Source: JBEICQ01 sp040383885 (GTDB lineage: Bacteria > Bacteroidota > Bacteroidia > UBA4408). Taken from it: DNA of 22,570 bases. The position numbers and the translations under genes were made by a program. The DNA is taken from NCBI GenBank assembly GCA_040383885.1, contig JBEICQ010000027.1, positions 1-22,570 on the forward strand, given 5' to 3'. Numbering within the stretch: position 1 is the first letter of the stretch; each line of letters begins with the position of its first letter. Shown here one piece after another: positions 14,147-22,411 of this stretch. The notes below the pieces were generated by a model. The model was given only the letters and a program-made list of their open reading frames with translations. It searched no databases and was not told the origin of the DNA.

Positions 14147-16830
14147 CAGGAAGCATTCCGGTTTTTGCGCTCCATTCCAAAGCGAAGGATGTGGTCTATG
14201 AAGTTGAGCGGCGTCATACCTTCCAGCGCTGTTTGGTGAAAAATACAAGTGGCAGGGGTCATTCCCGGTAGGGAGTTCACCTCTATAAAAACCACCTCTG
14301 TGCGATTGTTTTCAAAGATGCGCACAAAGGCATCAATTCTGGCATAGCCCTGCAGATTGAGAAGTTGAGCCGCCTTCAGAATTTCTGTTTTCACTGCTTC
14401 TGAAACACTTTTTCTTACATCCGGATGGCTTGCATATCTGGCAGGGGTGATGTTTTGTCCTTCGCCGGCCAAAAATTTTTCTTCCAAACTCAATACTTCT
14501 CCACCGGCCAGTGCCTCTGAGGCCTCAAAAATTTTATAAGCAAGCTTACCGTTTTCATCATAAGAGGTCATTAAACCAATGGTGATTTCCAAAAAATGAA
14601 CAGCTTTTTCTGCGGTAATAAGCGACTCGATGAGCATTTCTCTCTTTCGCGGAAATTCTTCGCTGCTTTTGATGTGCAGTATTTGGGAAGCACCGGCATC
14701 GGGCGTTTCTTCTTCGCGGAACATCAGTGTGGCAAAGGCCTCCAACTCTTCTCTGTTCCTGATTTTTTTTACTGCACTACTGCAGCCATCATCAACAGGC
14801 TTGGCAATAAAGGGATAGGAAAAGGCTGCTTCAATACTCTCCATGCAGGCTTGTGATCCGGCCCTAAATTCTCCGGCAGAAACCAAGCGGTGACTGGCGC
14901 ACAAAAATCCGTTTTGCATGAGCAGCTCATTGGTTTTGTATTTATTGATGGTGATTGCAGAGGATTCGGAGGGAGAACCATTGTAAGGAACCTGCAGTTT
15001 TTCCATAACCGCCTGGAGGGTGCCATCCTCTCCCGGTCTTCCATGTAAAGCAATAAACACGGCATCAAATTCGTCGCGGAAGGCCATGAAGGAAATCTCT
15101 ACCGGTTTGGGTAACTCCTGTTTGCCGGTATAAGTACGCGTGATAGCCGACAGCTCTCGTCCAATTTCTTCGAGGTAAGGATGCCTGCTGTAGCTGAGTA
15201 CCTTGTCGCGGATATCGTCTGCATTGTCTTTGAGCAGGAGGTTAACGGGTAGGATAAAAAACCTGTTTTTATGCGCGCTTCCGGTCAAGAAAACCGGGGT
15301 AGGGGAATATTCCTCCGATGAAAAAAGTTTCTCGTAAATGTTTCTTCCGCTTTCCACAGAGATGTGCCGTTCAGAGGAATAACCACCCAGAATAACCGCC
15401 ACTTTCTTTTTTTGTGCACGCTCTCTGTTGCCTTCTTCGAGCGCTTTGTCAATCTGATCAATAAGGGATGCACAGAAAAAGGGCTGCTGGCTTTTGATTT
15501 TTCTTTTCTCGAGAGAAACGCGGATGATAAAACTTAAAAACTGCGAAGGGTTTAATCCAATTTCTGCGGCCTGATGGAAGAAAAAAGAAGAGGGCATCAT
15601 CCCGCTCGTGGTATTGGGATCATTGAGATACACCTTTCCGTCATCACCATAAAAACCATCGATACGGGCATAGGCATCAAATCCAAAAAGTTGATAGAGC
15701 CGGCAACATTCTTCTCTTATTTTTTCAATGGCGTCTGCCGGTAAATCAATAGGCGTGATTTTGCGGGAGAGCCCCGGAAGATATTTTGAACGGTAGTCAA
15801 AAAGTTTCTGCCCTTTAATGATTTCAGTAGGAGGGAGGGCCACCGGCTTTAATCCATCAAGGTAGTTCTCAATGACGATACAAGAAAACTCTTTTCCACT
15901 GATAAAAGATTCAATGAGCAGGCCATGATCGGCATCCAATGACTCAAAAAACAGGAGCTCTTTTTTATCTGCCTGTTCTTCTACATGTCTGTAAACAGCT
16001 TCCGGGTGATGCAGCAGGGTTTCTCCCTCCATCACGGGTAAACCAATGCCTTCGCGAATGTCAAACAGCCTGCGGATGAACTGCGCTTTTTCTGTTCTGG
16101 TTTTTTGTTTCCATTCTGCTGTTTTTATCTCGGCACAGAACAAACTTTTTAGGATTGCTTCACGAAAGGCATTGCCATCTTTTTTTTGAAGGATGCTTAC
16201 GCCGATGGAAGAGCCCTGAGAGGCAGGTTTGATCACCATCGGAAACCCAACACTGTTCTCTGCTTTCCGGAATAACATGGAATCATTGAGGGCCTCTTTG
16301 CGGGCCACGGTCATCCTTGGCGGACTGTTGAATCTCGCCTGGTGCATAAAGGCATGCTGTATCGTTTTGTCGATGCCGAAACAGGAAGGAAGAATGCCAC
16401 TTCCTGTGTAAGGAATGTCATAGTATTCCAATAGTCCCTGCAGCTTTCCATCTTCTCCGTAAGGCCCGTGTAAGCACAAAAAAGCAAGGTCGAAAAGCGA
16501 TTTAAATGCAGAGGGCTCCAAAGGCCTGCCAATGCTCTGCAGCATTTTTTGTTGTGTTTCTGCATCCGCATTCAGGCTTTCGGAATACACCTGAAAGCCA
16601 TGCTCGGTAGGTGGAAGTGCATCTTCAGGCGGAAAAAAGTCGCGGATGCTTCCTTTGTATATCAAATCCCATGAAAGCAGGACGAAGTTGCCCTGTCCGT
16701 CTACAAAAACAGGCACAGGAACAAACAGTGATTTGTCCAGGTTGTCGAAAACGGTTCTGCCGCCTGCAAAGGAAACTTCCCTTTCTTTTGAACGGCCTCC
16801 AAAAAATATACCTACTCTTATTTTTTTCAT
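14146..16830 (-). CDS. ddl: Tandem (fused double) D-alanine-D-alanine ligase
   Basis: An 894-residue protein made of two Ddl/ATP-grasp units, about 1-445 and 475-894, joined by a short basic linker. Ddl joins two D-alanines for peptidoglycan in the cytoplasm and is normally 300-370 residues. Unit 1 has GGRSKEREVS (Glu16), HGPYGEDG, the intact ATP loop KPASQGSSIG (201-210), Lys349/Tyr350, Arg389/Asp391, but LNDPNTTSGM where LxEVNTxPGM is usual, so the metal-site Glu is Asp404. Unit 2 has GGYSSERHIS (Glu487), HGRPGEDG, canonical EVNSLPGMT (850-858), but its ATP loop is KPVDDGCSSA (677-686) and Tyr is Phe786. Each half has an insertion relative to E. coli DdlB. The start at 16830 is one base after the upstream stop; an ATG at 16854 would overlap. 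Whether one or both halves are active is unknown. Confidence 0.88.
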   Translation of the reverse strand: MKKIRVGIFFGGRSKEREVSFAGGRTVFDNLDKSLFVPVPVFVDGQGNFVLLSWDLIYKGSIRDFFPPEDALPPTEHGFQVYSESLNADAETQQKMLQSIGRPLEPSAFKSLFDLAFLCLHGPYGEDGKLQGLLEYYDIPYTGSGILPSCFGIDKTIQHAFMHQARFNSPPRMTVARKEALNDSMLFRKAENSVGFPMVIKPASQGSSIGVSILQKKDGNAFREAILKSLFCAEIKTAEWKQKTRTEKAQFIRRLFDIREGIGLPVMEGETLLHHPEAVYRHVEEQADKKELLFFESLDADHGLLIESFISGKEFSCIVIENYLDGLKPVALPPTEIIKGQKLFDYRSKYLPGLSRKITPIDLPADAIEKIREECCRLYQLFGFDAYARIDGFYGDDGKVYLNDPNTTSGMMPSSFFFHQAAEIGLNPSQFLSFIIRVSLEKRKIKSQQPFFCASLIDQIDKALEEGNRERAQKKKVAVILGGYSSERHISVESGRNIYEKLFSSEEYSPTPVFLTGSAHKNRFFILPVNLLLKDNADDIRDKVLSYSRHPYLEEIGRELSAITRTYTGKQELPKPVEISFMAFRDEFDAVFIALHGRPGEDGTLQAVMEKLQVPYNGSPSESSAITINKYKTNELLMQNGFLCASHRLVSAGEFRAGSQACMESIEAAFSYPFIAKPVDDGCSSAVKKIRNREELEAFATLMFREEETPDAGASQILHIKSSEEFPRKREMLIESLITAEKAVHFLEITIGLMTSYDENGKLAYKIFEASEALAGGEVLSLEEKFLAGEGQNITPARYASHPDVRKSVSEAVKTEILKAAQLLNLQGYARIDAFVRIFENNRTEVVFIEVNSLPGMTPATCIFHQTALEGMTPLNFIDHILRFGMERKNRNAS

Positions 16831-16831
16831 C

Positions 16832-19800
16832 TCAAAAAGACTTTTGTACGCCAATCATCCAATTCCATTGCAGGTTGTTGCTGCTTGCATAAGGCTGGTG
16901 ACTAAGGTAAAACGGAAAATCGGCACGCAGGGTAAAAGGGGATATCTTTTCAAAATTCCACCATTTTTTCCAGGTTAGATTGAAGCCCAGTCCGGCATTT
17001 GCCCTGGCATGCGTGGTTTGATTGGGGATGATGTCTGCATCGCTTTTTACATTAAAAGAACCCGCATTGAATACTGCACCATCAAAAAAGGCATAGGGCT
17101 CAAAGGTGTAAAAACTATTTTTTGCCCATCGCCGTGGCAAAAGGGCAGACAGTGTAAGTTCTGTATTAAGCGATACACCCCGGTCGGAAGTAAGTTGGTA
17201 GATTTGTCCGTTTTGATTGAAGTTGGCGGTAGGAATGAGGTAGGCTGCATACCCCCTCAGGTTGTATCCGCCGGCTGCCTGCACATGCCCGGGCAAAGCC
17301 CCCGGCATTACCCAGGAGGAGGGGAACCATCCTGCAGCACGCATCACCGGATCTTCCATCTGTGTTTCTGGGTTGGCGCCCGCAAGCCAGGCAGAGGATT
17401 CTACCGGAATGTTTCGGCTTCCGAACCTCGCATAAGTACGCGCCCTCAGTTCTGTTCGCCCAAACCAAACAGCCCCTTTTGTCTCCTGTTCCAGATAAGC
17501 ATACAGCTGCTCCACACCGGAACGCATGAGCAGGTTCACAGTAAGTATGCCTCCGGAAGCACTCATGGTTCTTCTCAGAGAAAGGTTGATGGAACTGTTG
17601 TTTCTGTTCGACCACCAGGAGGAAGCATCATATAAATACCTATCATCGAAGCGCCGCATCCATTTTCCCATGATACTATAAGTCCACCGGGTCTGTAAAA
17701 ATTTTCCCTCAATGCCTGCAAGATGCATGAACAATCCATCCAGCCTGCGTGATTCAGCAAAAAGCTCCTGGTTGCGTAACGAGGTGATGGGTGTTTGGTA
17801 TTTTACTGCATAGGATATCCATTCCCTTGAACCATAGACTGCCTCCGGCAGCAAGCCAGAGTTGAGCCAGGCAGTTGCAGAAAAACGATGTAATAAACCT
17901 GCGTAATCACCGCGTGCGTGCAATCCTGCTTTCATTCCGTCAACACGATTATAAAACAGTTGGGGACGAAGGTGAATGCGGTAAGCGGAGAAATTTACAG
18001 GCTGGTTAAGCATATTATCCGGACTGATGGAGATGGGTCGTGGCCATGCATTGTCCAGTTTCATACAATCGGCAAATCTGGCACTGGTATCCATGCTTAC
18101 TTTCGTTATTTTTTCTGGCACAACAATTCTGGCTTTGTAAACAGGTTGCAATCGATCCCAGCCAATCCAGCGTGGCAAAACATTGCCTCTGTTGAAATCT
18201 TTTTCAAACCATCCATTCGGAACGAGATAAGCATAGCTGCGTCCGGATGCACCTGTGCAGGTAAACTCTACGGGCATCTGCATATCGCCTTTTCTGCGTA
18301 GGGAAACGCGGTATACAAAACCGGAGTCATTTTTTGCCAGAAGCCTGGGTTTTGCGATGGAGTAGTCGAGGGTTTTAGAAGTTTCAATCCATTGGTCGAA
18401 AAACCAGTTAAGGTCTGCATGCGTAAAGCGAATCATGCTGTTGCGAAAATCTTCCACATAGGGATGGGCAATACAGTAGGTGTTGAAGTAATGCTTCATG
18501 GCAGCCAAAAAGAGAGAATCACCTAAAACATATTGCAGGTTCCAGAGCATGGTGGCTGTTTTGTAATACACCTGTCTGTACCCGCCTCCGTGACCTGTGG
18601 CCCCATTAAATCCGTCGGAATGGGTATTGATGCTCACCGGCTCGTTTCGTATGGCGCTCTGCAGGTAGGTGTTGTAGCAACGCTGCTGTCTGATACCGGT
18701 TTTTTCTGTGTGTTTTATCCGGTAGTCGTTTCCTGCAGGAACGGATACCGGTATAGGGCCATCAATATTTTCTATGGCCCAGGCTGTTAAGAATTGCGTA
18801 AAGCCCTCATCGAGCATGGCCCGGTAGGTTTCGTTGTTGCCCACCATGCCAAAAAACCAGTTGTGTCCAACCTCATGTGCGAGCAGCGAGCGGTAGTCAG
18901 GGTCGCGTCCGCCGTCGAGGGTAAGCATGGGATATTCCATGCCATCGCGTGCATCTGCCACCACCATTTTGTTGTAAACATATTGTCCGAAGTCACGGGA
19001 GTAAACCCGCAACACATCGGCAGTGTAGGAGGCAGCATTCTGCCATCCGCTGCAATGCCCTTCCTGTGCCAGCGAAACCACCTGTACATCCCCGAACCAT
19101 GCCTCGCCGATGCGGTAAGCAGGATCGGAAGTAAAGGCCACATCATGCACATTCAGGGCTTTGTATTTCCAGGTTTTGCGCTTTCCCTTTTCGTAGGGAA
19201 TAATTGTTTTTGGTGCACTTCCCCAGGGCACACCGGCAAAGTTCCTGATGTCGAGTTTTGCCCTCAGTGTATCGGGCAGCACTTCTTCGCGGTTCATCAA
19301 GCGGCCGGTAGCTTCCACAACAGCATCATTGGAAGTGTTAAGCGAGAATTCATAGATCCCGAAATCTCCGTAAAACTCCCGCCCCAGATGCTGGTCGGTG
19401 GTCCAGCCAAACTTGCGGTCGTACACCGAAAGACGCGGATACCAATGCACCCCATCGTAATGCTTTTGCTTGTATTGACTAAACAATTTCATTCTGCGCC
19501 TTCCTGTTCCCTTGTCGTCGAACCAGGTTGTAAAACGCACAAAAAAAGTGGTGGTGCTTCCGGGCAAGAGCGGTTCGTTTAGGAATACTTTCAGGATGGT
19601 ATTGTCGAGTTCTGTGCGGGCCTCCTTTCCCCGGTGCTGCATGCTCTGAATGGCTGTGCCCAGGCCCTGTTGTTCATATTTTCCGTAATCTACTTTTTCT
19701 CCGTTGGCGAGGTATAGCTTATCGAGGTAGGAGCCGGGCTGAAATGCATTTTGGGTAAGTCTGAAAAAAACAAACCTAAGCGTGTCCGGAGAGTTGTTGG

Positions 19801-20017
19801 CATACTCAATGGTTTCTTCTCCACGCATGATGTCTTCGGTTTCATCCAGGGTGGCATCAATATGATAGGCCACATCTTGTTGCCAATATCCCTCGCGGGT
19901 AAGAGAAGGTTTGTTTTTCCAGTAATAGGGATTCTGTGCACTGCGGTATTCATCGAGCAGGTTGCCTGCGGTGCCAAGCAGGGGAAACAGAAAAAACAGG
20001 ATAGAAAAGGATCTCAT
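16832..20017 (-). CDS. M1-family metallopeptidase fused to a C-terminal outer-membrane beta-barrel
   Basis: A 1061-residue exported protein. Signal peptide about 1-17 (MRSFSILFFLFPLLGTAG). An M1-like N-terminal beta domain runs to about 300. The zinc site is HEVGH at 381-385, followed by exactly 18 residues and Glu404, the gluzincin spacing; the exopeptidase motif is GMEYP at 359-363 in place of GAMEN; a Tyr at 484/485 (YYKTATML) fits the catalytic tyrosine. From about 680 the sequence turns into alternating beta-strand patterns, with YNLRGYAAYL (918-927, the RGY motif of Omp85-type barrels), LRADFPFYL (1030-1038) and a terminal phenylalanine. I infer a peptidase anchored in the outer membrane by a barrel. 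It is the first gene of the operon; the ligase ATG lies one base after its stop. Substrate unknown. Confidence 0.85.
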   Translation of the reverse strand: MRSFSILFFLFPLLGTAGNLLDEYRSAQNPYYWKNKPSLTREGYWQQDVAYHIDATLDETEDIMRGEETIEYANNSPDTLRFVFFRLTQNAFQPGSYLDKLYLANGEKVDYGKYEQQGLGTAIQSMQHRGKEARTELDNTILKVFLNEPLLPGSTTTFFVRFTTWFDDKGTGRRRMKLFSQYKQKHYDGVHWYPRLSVYDRKFGWTTDQHLGREFYGDFGIYEFSLNTSNDAVVEATGRLMNREEVLPDTLRAKLDIRNFAGVPWGSAPKTIIPYEKGKRKTWKYKALNVHDVAFTSDPAYRIGEAWFGDVQVVSLAQEGHCSGWQNAASYTADVLRVYSRDFGQYVYNKMVVADARDGMEYPMLTLDGGRDPDYRSLLAHEVGHNWFFGMVGNNETYRAMLDEGFTQFLTAWAIENIDGPIPVSVPAGNDYRIKHTEKTGIRQQRCYNTYLQSAIRNEPVSINTHSDGFNGATGHGGGYRQVYYKTATMLWNLQYVLGDSLFLAAMKHYFNTYCIAHPYVEDFRNSMIRFTHADLNWFFDQWIETSKTLDYSIAKPRLLAKNDSGFVYRVSLRRKGDMQMPVEFTCTGASGRSYAYLVPNGWFEKDFNRGNVLPRWIGWDRLQPVYKARIVVPEKITKVSMDTSARFADCMKLDNAWPRPISISPDNMLNQPVNFSAYRIHLRPQLFYNRVDGMKAGLHARGDYAGLLHRFSATAWLNSGLLPEAVYGSREWISYAVKYQTPITSLRNQELFAESRRLDGLFMHLAGIEGKFLQTRWTYSIMGKWMRRFDDRYLYDASSWWSNRNNSSINLSLRRTMSASGGILTVNLLMRSGVEQLYAYLEQETKGAVWFGRTELRARTYARFGSRNIPVESSAWLAGANPETQMEDPVMRAAGWFPSSWVMPGALPGHVQAAGGYNLRGYAAYLIPTANFNQNGQIYQLTSDRGVSLNTELTLSALLPRRWAKNSFYTFEPYAFFDGAVFNAGSFNVKSDADIIPNQTTHARANAGLGFNLTWKKWWNFEKISPFTLRADFPFYLSHQPYASSNNLQWNWMIGVQKSF

Positions 20018-20024
20018 CAGTACG

Positions 20025-20032
20025 CAAAAATA
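20025..20032 (-). promoter_or_regulatory. Promoter -7 box of the long operon, near-leaderless
   Basis: TATTTTTG on the minus strand (20032-20025) matches TAnnTTTG exactly and ends 7 bp before the ATG at 20017, so transcripts would have little or no leader. The -33 element is not convincing. Confidence 0.45.
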
Positions 20033-20226
20033 GTTTTGAATTCTTTGCGAAACAGTTGCAGGGCATAGAATCTCTGTTTATTTATGAAGGGTTTTTCACA
20101 GCCTCTGCCCTTGTGATAAATCCATCAGCATCAAACCGGTGAGCAAAGGTCTGAGGCACTTGCCTTCCGGGCAGAAAGGTTTACACATCCACCTTCGGGA
20201 CGCGCTTTGCCTATCGTTGAAAAAAT

Positions 20227-20260
20227 TTTGCTAATCACAAATAGGATTTATATTTGTTAT
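20227..20260 (+). promoter_or_regulatory. marR promoter with overlapping palindromic operator
   Basis: TTTG (20227-20230), 18 bp, TATATTTG (20249-20256) is a full Bacteroidota promoter 45 bp before the MarR ATG. Overlapping it is the inverted repeat ACAAATA-N7-TATTTGT (20237-20257), extendable to 20234-20260 with one mismatch per arm. MarR proteins commonly repress their own promoter at such palindromes, so this is the likely autoregulatory site. Confidence 0.65.
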
Positions 20261-20301
20261 AAGGTTGGAGGCATTCACCTCTTCCCAAACACCAAAGGCC
20301 T

Positions 20302-20751
20302 ATGGCATCAACCAAAAAACACCCGGAGGGTATCCAATCCATGGGATTCCGTATTTGGGAGCTCAGCAACAAGTGGCAGAGGGAGTTCAACACAGCATTG
20401 CATCCGACGGGCATTACCCATGCCCAGTTTTTAATTTTGTCGGCAGCTTGCACACTTTCTCAAAAAGAACCCGGAGGAGTGAGTCAGTCGGCGCTTTCTA
20501 AATGGTCGCATACCGACAAAATGATGACCTCAAAACTGGTGAGGACACTCACGCTGAAAAAGCACATCAAAAAATCCGGGAGTACTACTGATGCCCGGGC
20601 CAACCGGGTTTCGCCTACTGAAAAAGGACTCAAGGTTTACCAAAAGGCCAGCCAGATTATGGAAGGGTTTGAAAAACAGTTTTTCGCCCCTTTCCGCAAA
20701 GAAAAGGGCATTGCCAAACGCATTGCCCAGGTGCTTGCGGCAGAACACTGA
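20302..20751 (+). CDS. MarR-family transcriptional regulator
   Basis: A 149-residue winged-helix regulator of the MarR family. The helix-turn-helix is about 60-90 (GVSQSALSKWSHTDKMMTSK), and the wing/strand block is TTDARANRVSPTEKGLKVY, where MarR proteins usually have DRRDxRAxxLxLTxxG. N- and C-terminal helices form the dimer interface. Its ATG is divergent from the M1 peptidase gene with 284 bp between. The downstream gene, proline dehydrogenase, has its own promoter 18 bp after the MarR stop, so cotranscription is not required. The ligand and regulon are unknown; likely targets are its own promoter and perhaps a neighbour. Confidence 0.9.
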   Translation: MASTKKHPEGIQSMGFRIWELSNKWQREFNTALHPTGITHAQFLILSAACTLSQKEPGGVSQSALSKWSHTDKMMTSKLVRTLTLKKHIKKSGSTTDARANRVSPTEKGLKVYQKASQIMEGFEKQFFAPFRKEKGIAKRIAQVLAAEH

Positions 20752-20769
20752 TCTCATACAAGAACCCTG

Positions 20770-20798
20770 TTTGTTCGCAGGTAATTATCCTACTTTTG
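20770..20798 (+). promoter_or_regulatory. Proline dehydrogenase promoter
   Basis: TTTG (20770-20773), 17 bp, TACTTTTG (20791-20798) fits the Bacteroidota promoter consensus at every fixed position. It lies 28 bp before the first ATG at 20827. Confidence 0.65.
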
Positions 20799-20826
20799 CA
20801 GCAACCCGCACAAGATTGCGGATACA

Positions 20827-21999
20827 ATGCCTATGTCCATCTTCGACAATACAGAAATTGCCTTCAAGTCTAAATCCAACGCCGACCTCAATCGCTCCTA
20901 CTGGCTGTTTTCTCTGGTAAAGCACCCCTCCTGGGTGCGCCTCGGAAAATTCTTAACAGAGGCGGCATTCGCACTCCGTCTGCCCATTGAGGGACTGGTA
21001 AAGCAAACCATTTTCCGTCAGTTTTGCGGAGGAACGGCCATCGCTGATTGTGCTGCAGCGGTAAATGCCCTGGGCCAGTTTGGGATTGGAGCCATTCTCG
21101 ACTATTCGGTAGAAGGCAAGGAGTCGGAAAAAGAGTTTGAAAGTACCTGCAACGAAACCCTTCAGACAATTGCTTTTGCCTCCGGCAATCCGCACATTCC
21201 TTTTAGTGTGTTTAAGGTTACCGGCGTATCGCGTTTTGCCTTGCTCGAAAAAATTTCATCGGGAGCTGTTCCTGATGCAGAGGAATTGGCCGAATGGAAT
21301 CGGGTAAAGCAAAGGGTGGAACGAATTTGCGGGATGGCCTGCGAGAAAAAAGTTCCGGTGTTTATCGATGCGGAAGAAAGCTGGATTCAGCCTGCCATCG
21401 ACAGTCTGGCAGCTGACATGATGAAAAAGTTTAATCACGACAGGGCCTGGGTATACAATACTTACCAGATGTACAGACATGATCGATTGGCGTTTTTGCA
21501 AAAGCAACACAGCGAAGCCGCTGAAGGCGGCTATCACCTGGGTGCCAAGTTGGTGAGGGGAGCATACATGGAAAAAGAACGGCAGCGTGCAGCACGCATG
21601 GCTTATGCCTCGCCCATACAGGCAAGCAAGGAAGACAGTGACAGAGATTACGATCTTGCCATGGAATACTGTTTGCAGCATCTGCAAAACATTTGGTTTG
21701 TGGCGGGTACACACAATGAACAGAGTTGTTTAAAGTTGGTGGAGGGGATGAAAGCCGGAGGAATTGACGCGGGAGATGAAAAAGTATATTTTTCACAGTT
21801 GTATGGCATGAGCGACCACATCAGTTACAACCTCTCTGCCATGGGGTACAGGGTGGCCAAATATTTGCCTTACGGACCGGTGAAAGAAGTATTGCCATAC
21901 CTGATCAGGCGCGCCCAGGAAAACACCTCGGTAAAGGGGCAGACGGGCAGGGAGCTGGGCTTGATAATTCGTGAGAAGAAGCGTCGGAAAATGGCTTAG
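20827..21999 (+). CDS. Proline dehydrogenase (monofunctional)
   Basis: A 390-residue FAD enzyme that oxidises L-proline to pyrroline-5-carboxylate, the first step of proline catabolism, passing electrons to the quinone pool. This is the monofunctional form without the P5C dehydrogenase domain of PutA. Motifs on the TIM-barrel include FIDAEESWIQ, GAKLVRGAYMEKER, GTHNEQS, SQLYGMSDHISYNL and the flavin/substrate-site end YLPYGPVKEVLPYLIRRAQE with paired arginines, as in PutA. ATGs at 20827 and 20833 are both possible and give the same protein bar two residues. It has its own promoter 28 bp upstream, follows MarR on the same strand, and no P5C dehydrogenase gene lies within the window. Length matches the Bacteroidota family. 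Confidence 0.95.
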   Translation: MPMSIFDNTEIAFKSKSNADLNRSYWLFSLVKHPSWVRLGKFLTEAAFALRLPIEGLVKQTIFRQFCGGTAIADCAAAVNALGQFGIGAILDYSVEGKESEKEFESTCNETLQTIAFASGNPHIPFSVFKVTGVSRFALLEKISSGAVPDAEELAEWNRVKQRVERICGMACEKKVPVFIDAEESWIQPAIDSLAADMMKKFNHDRAWVYNTYQMYRHDRLAFLQKQHSEAAEGGYHLGAKLVRGAYMEKERQRAARMAYASPIQASKEDSDRDYDLAMEYCLQHLQNIWFVAGTHNEQSCLKLVEGMKAGGIDAGDEKVYFSQLYGMSDHISYNLSAMGYRVAKYLPYGPVKEVLPYLIRRAQENTSVKGQTGRELGLIIREKKRRKMA

Positions 22000-22411
22000 G
22001 CTTACCATTGATTTTTCTTGTTTGCTACATCAAGCATTGTGCACTTGTACATTGGGCAAGAATGTGAGCATGGCGGCTTGCGCAAGGCAAATTGTATGGA
22101 TGCATGAGAAAGACCATTGGCGGGGACAGCCTGATTGCGGCAGCGGGGAAGACAAGACCATAAGCATTCGGGATAAATTCATGTTGCTTTTTTGTAAAAT
22201 CGGTACCGTAATAATTGATTTTTTTCCTAATCGCAAAGGCGATGGATGTTTCCCCCTTGTGCGGTAGGATTTTTGTGCAAGGGAAGGGGGAGGCAGGCAA
22301 GATGGGATGGACGGAAAGTTTTACTGAATTTGAATAGAGTAAAAGAAGAAAAAATCCTGTTGCTTGCCTGCAGGGGGATGATTCATGGATGCGTATTTGT
22401 TTTTACTGACC
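22000..22411. other. Intergenic region downstream of proline dehydrogenase
   Basis: I see no supportable gene here on either strand. The only structure noted is a 6-bp inverted repeat, CCCTTG (22254-22259) with CAAGGG (22278-22283), and no clear terminator after the proline dehydrogenase stop. It leads into the repeat element at the window's right edge. Confidence 0.5.

Noticed and set aside
14147..14248. N-terminal extension of the deoxynucleoside kinase
   Set aside because: The extra 34 codons lie inside the ligase gene's 3' end and do not resemble the kinase; the ATG at 14146 gives the family-like start.
18794..19582. Long plus-strand open frame of 262 codons opposite the M1 peptidase gene
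   Set aside because: It lies wholly inside a well-supported gene, antisense, and shows no domain; GC-rich coding sequence on the other strand explains it.
20752..20826. MarR operator in the proline dehydrogenase promoter
   Set aside because: I looked for the ACAAATA/TATTTGT palindrome here and found no matching inverted repeat; AGGTAATTATCCT is only partly symmetric.
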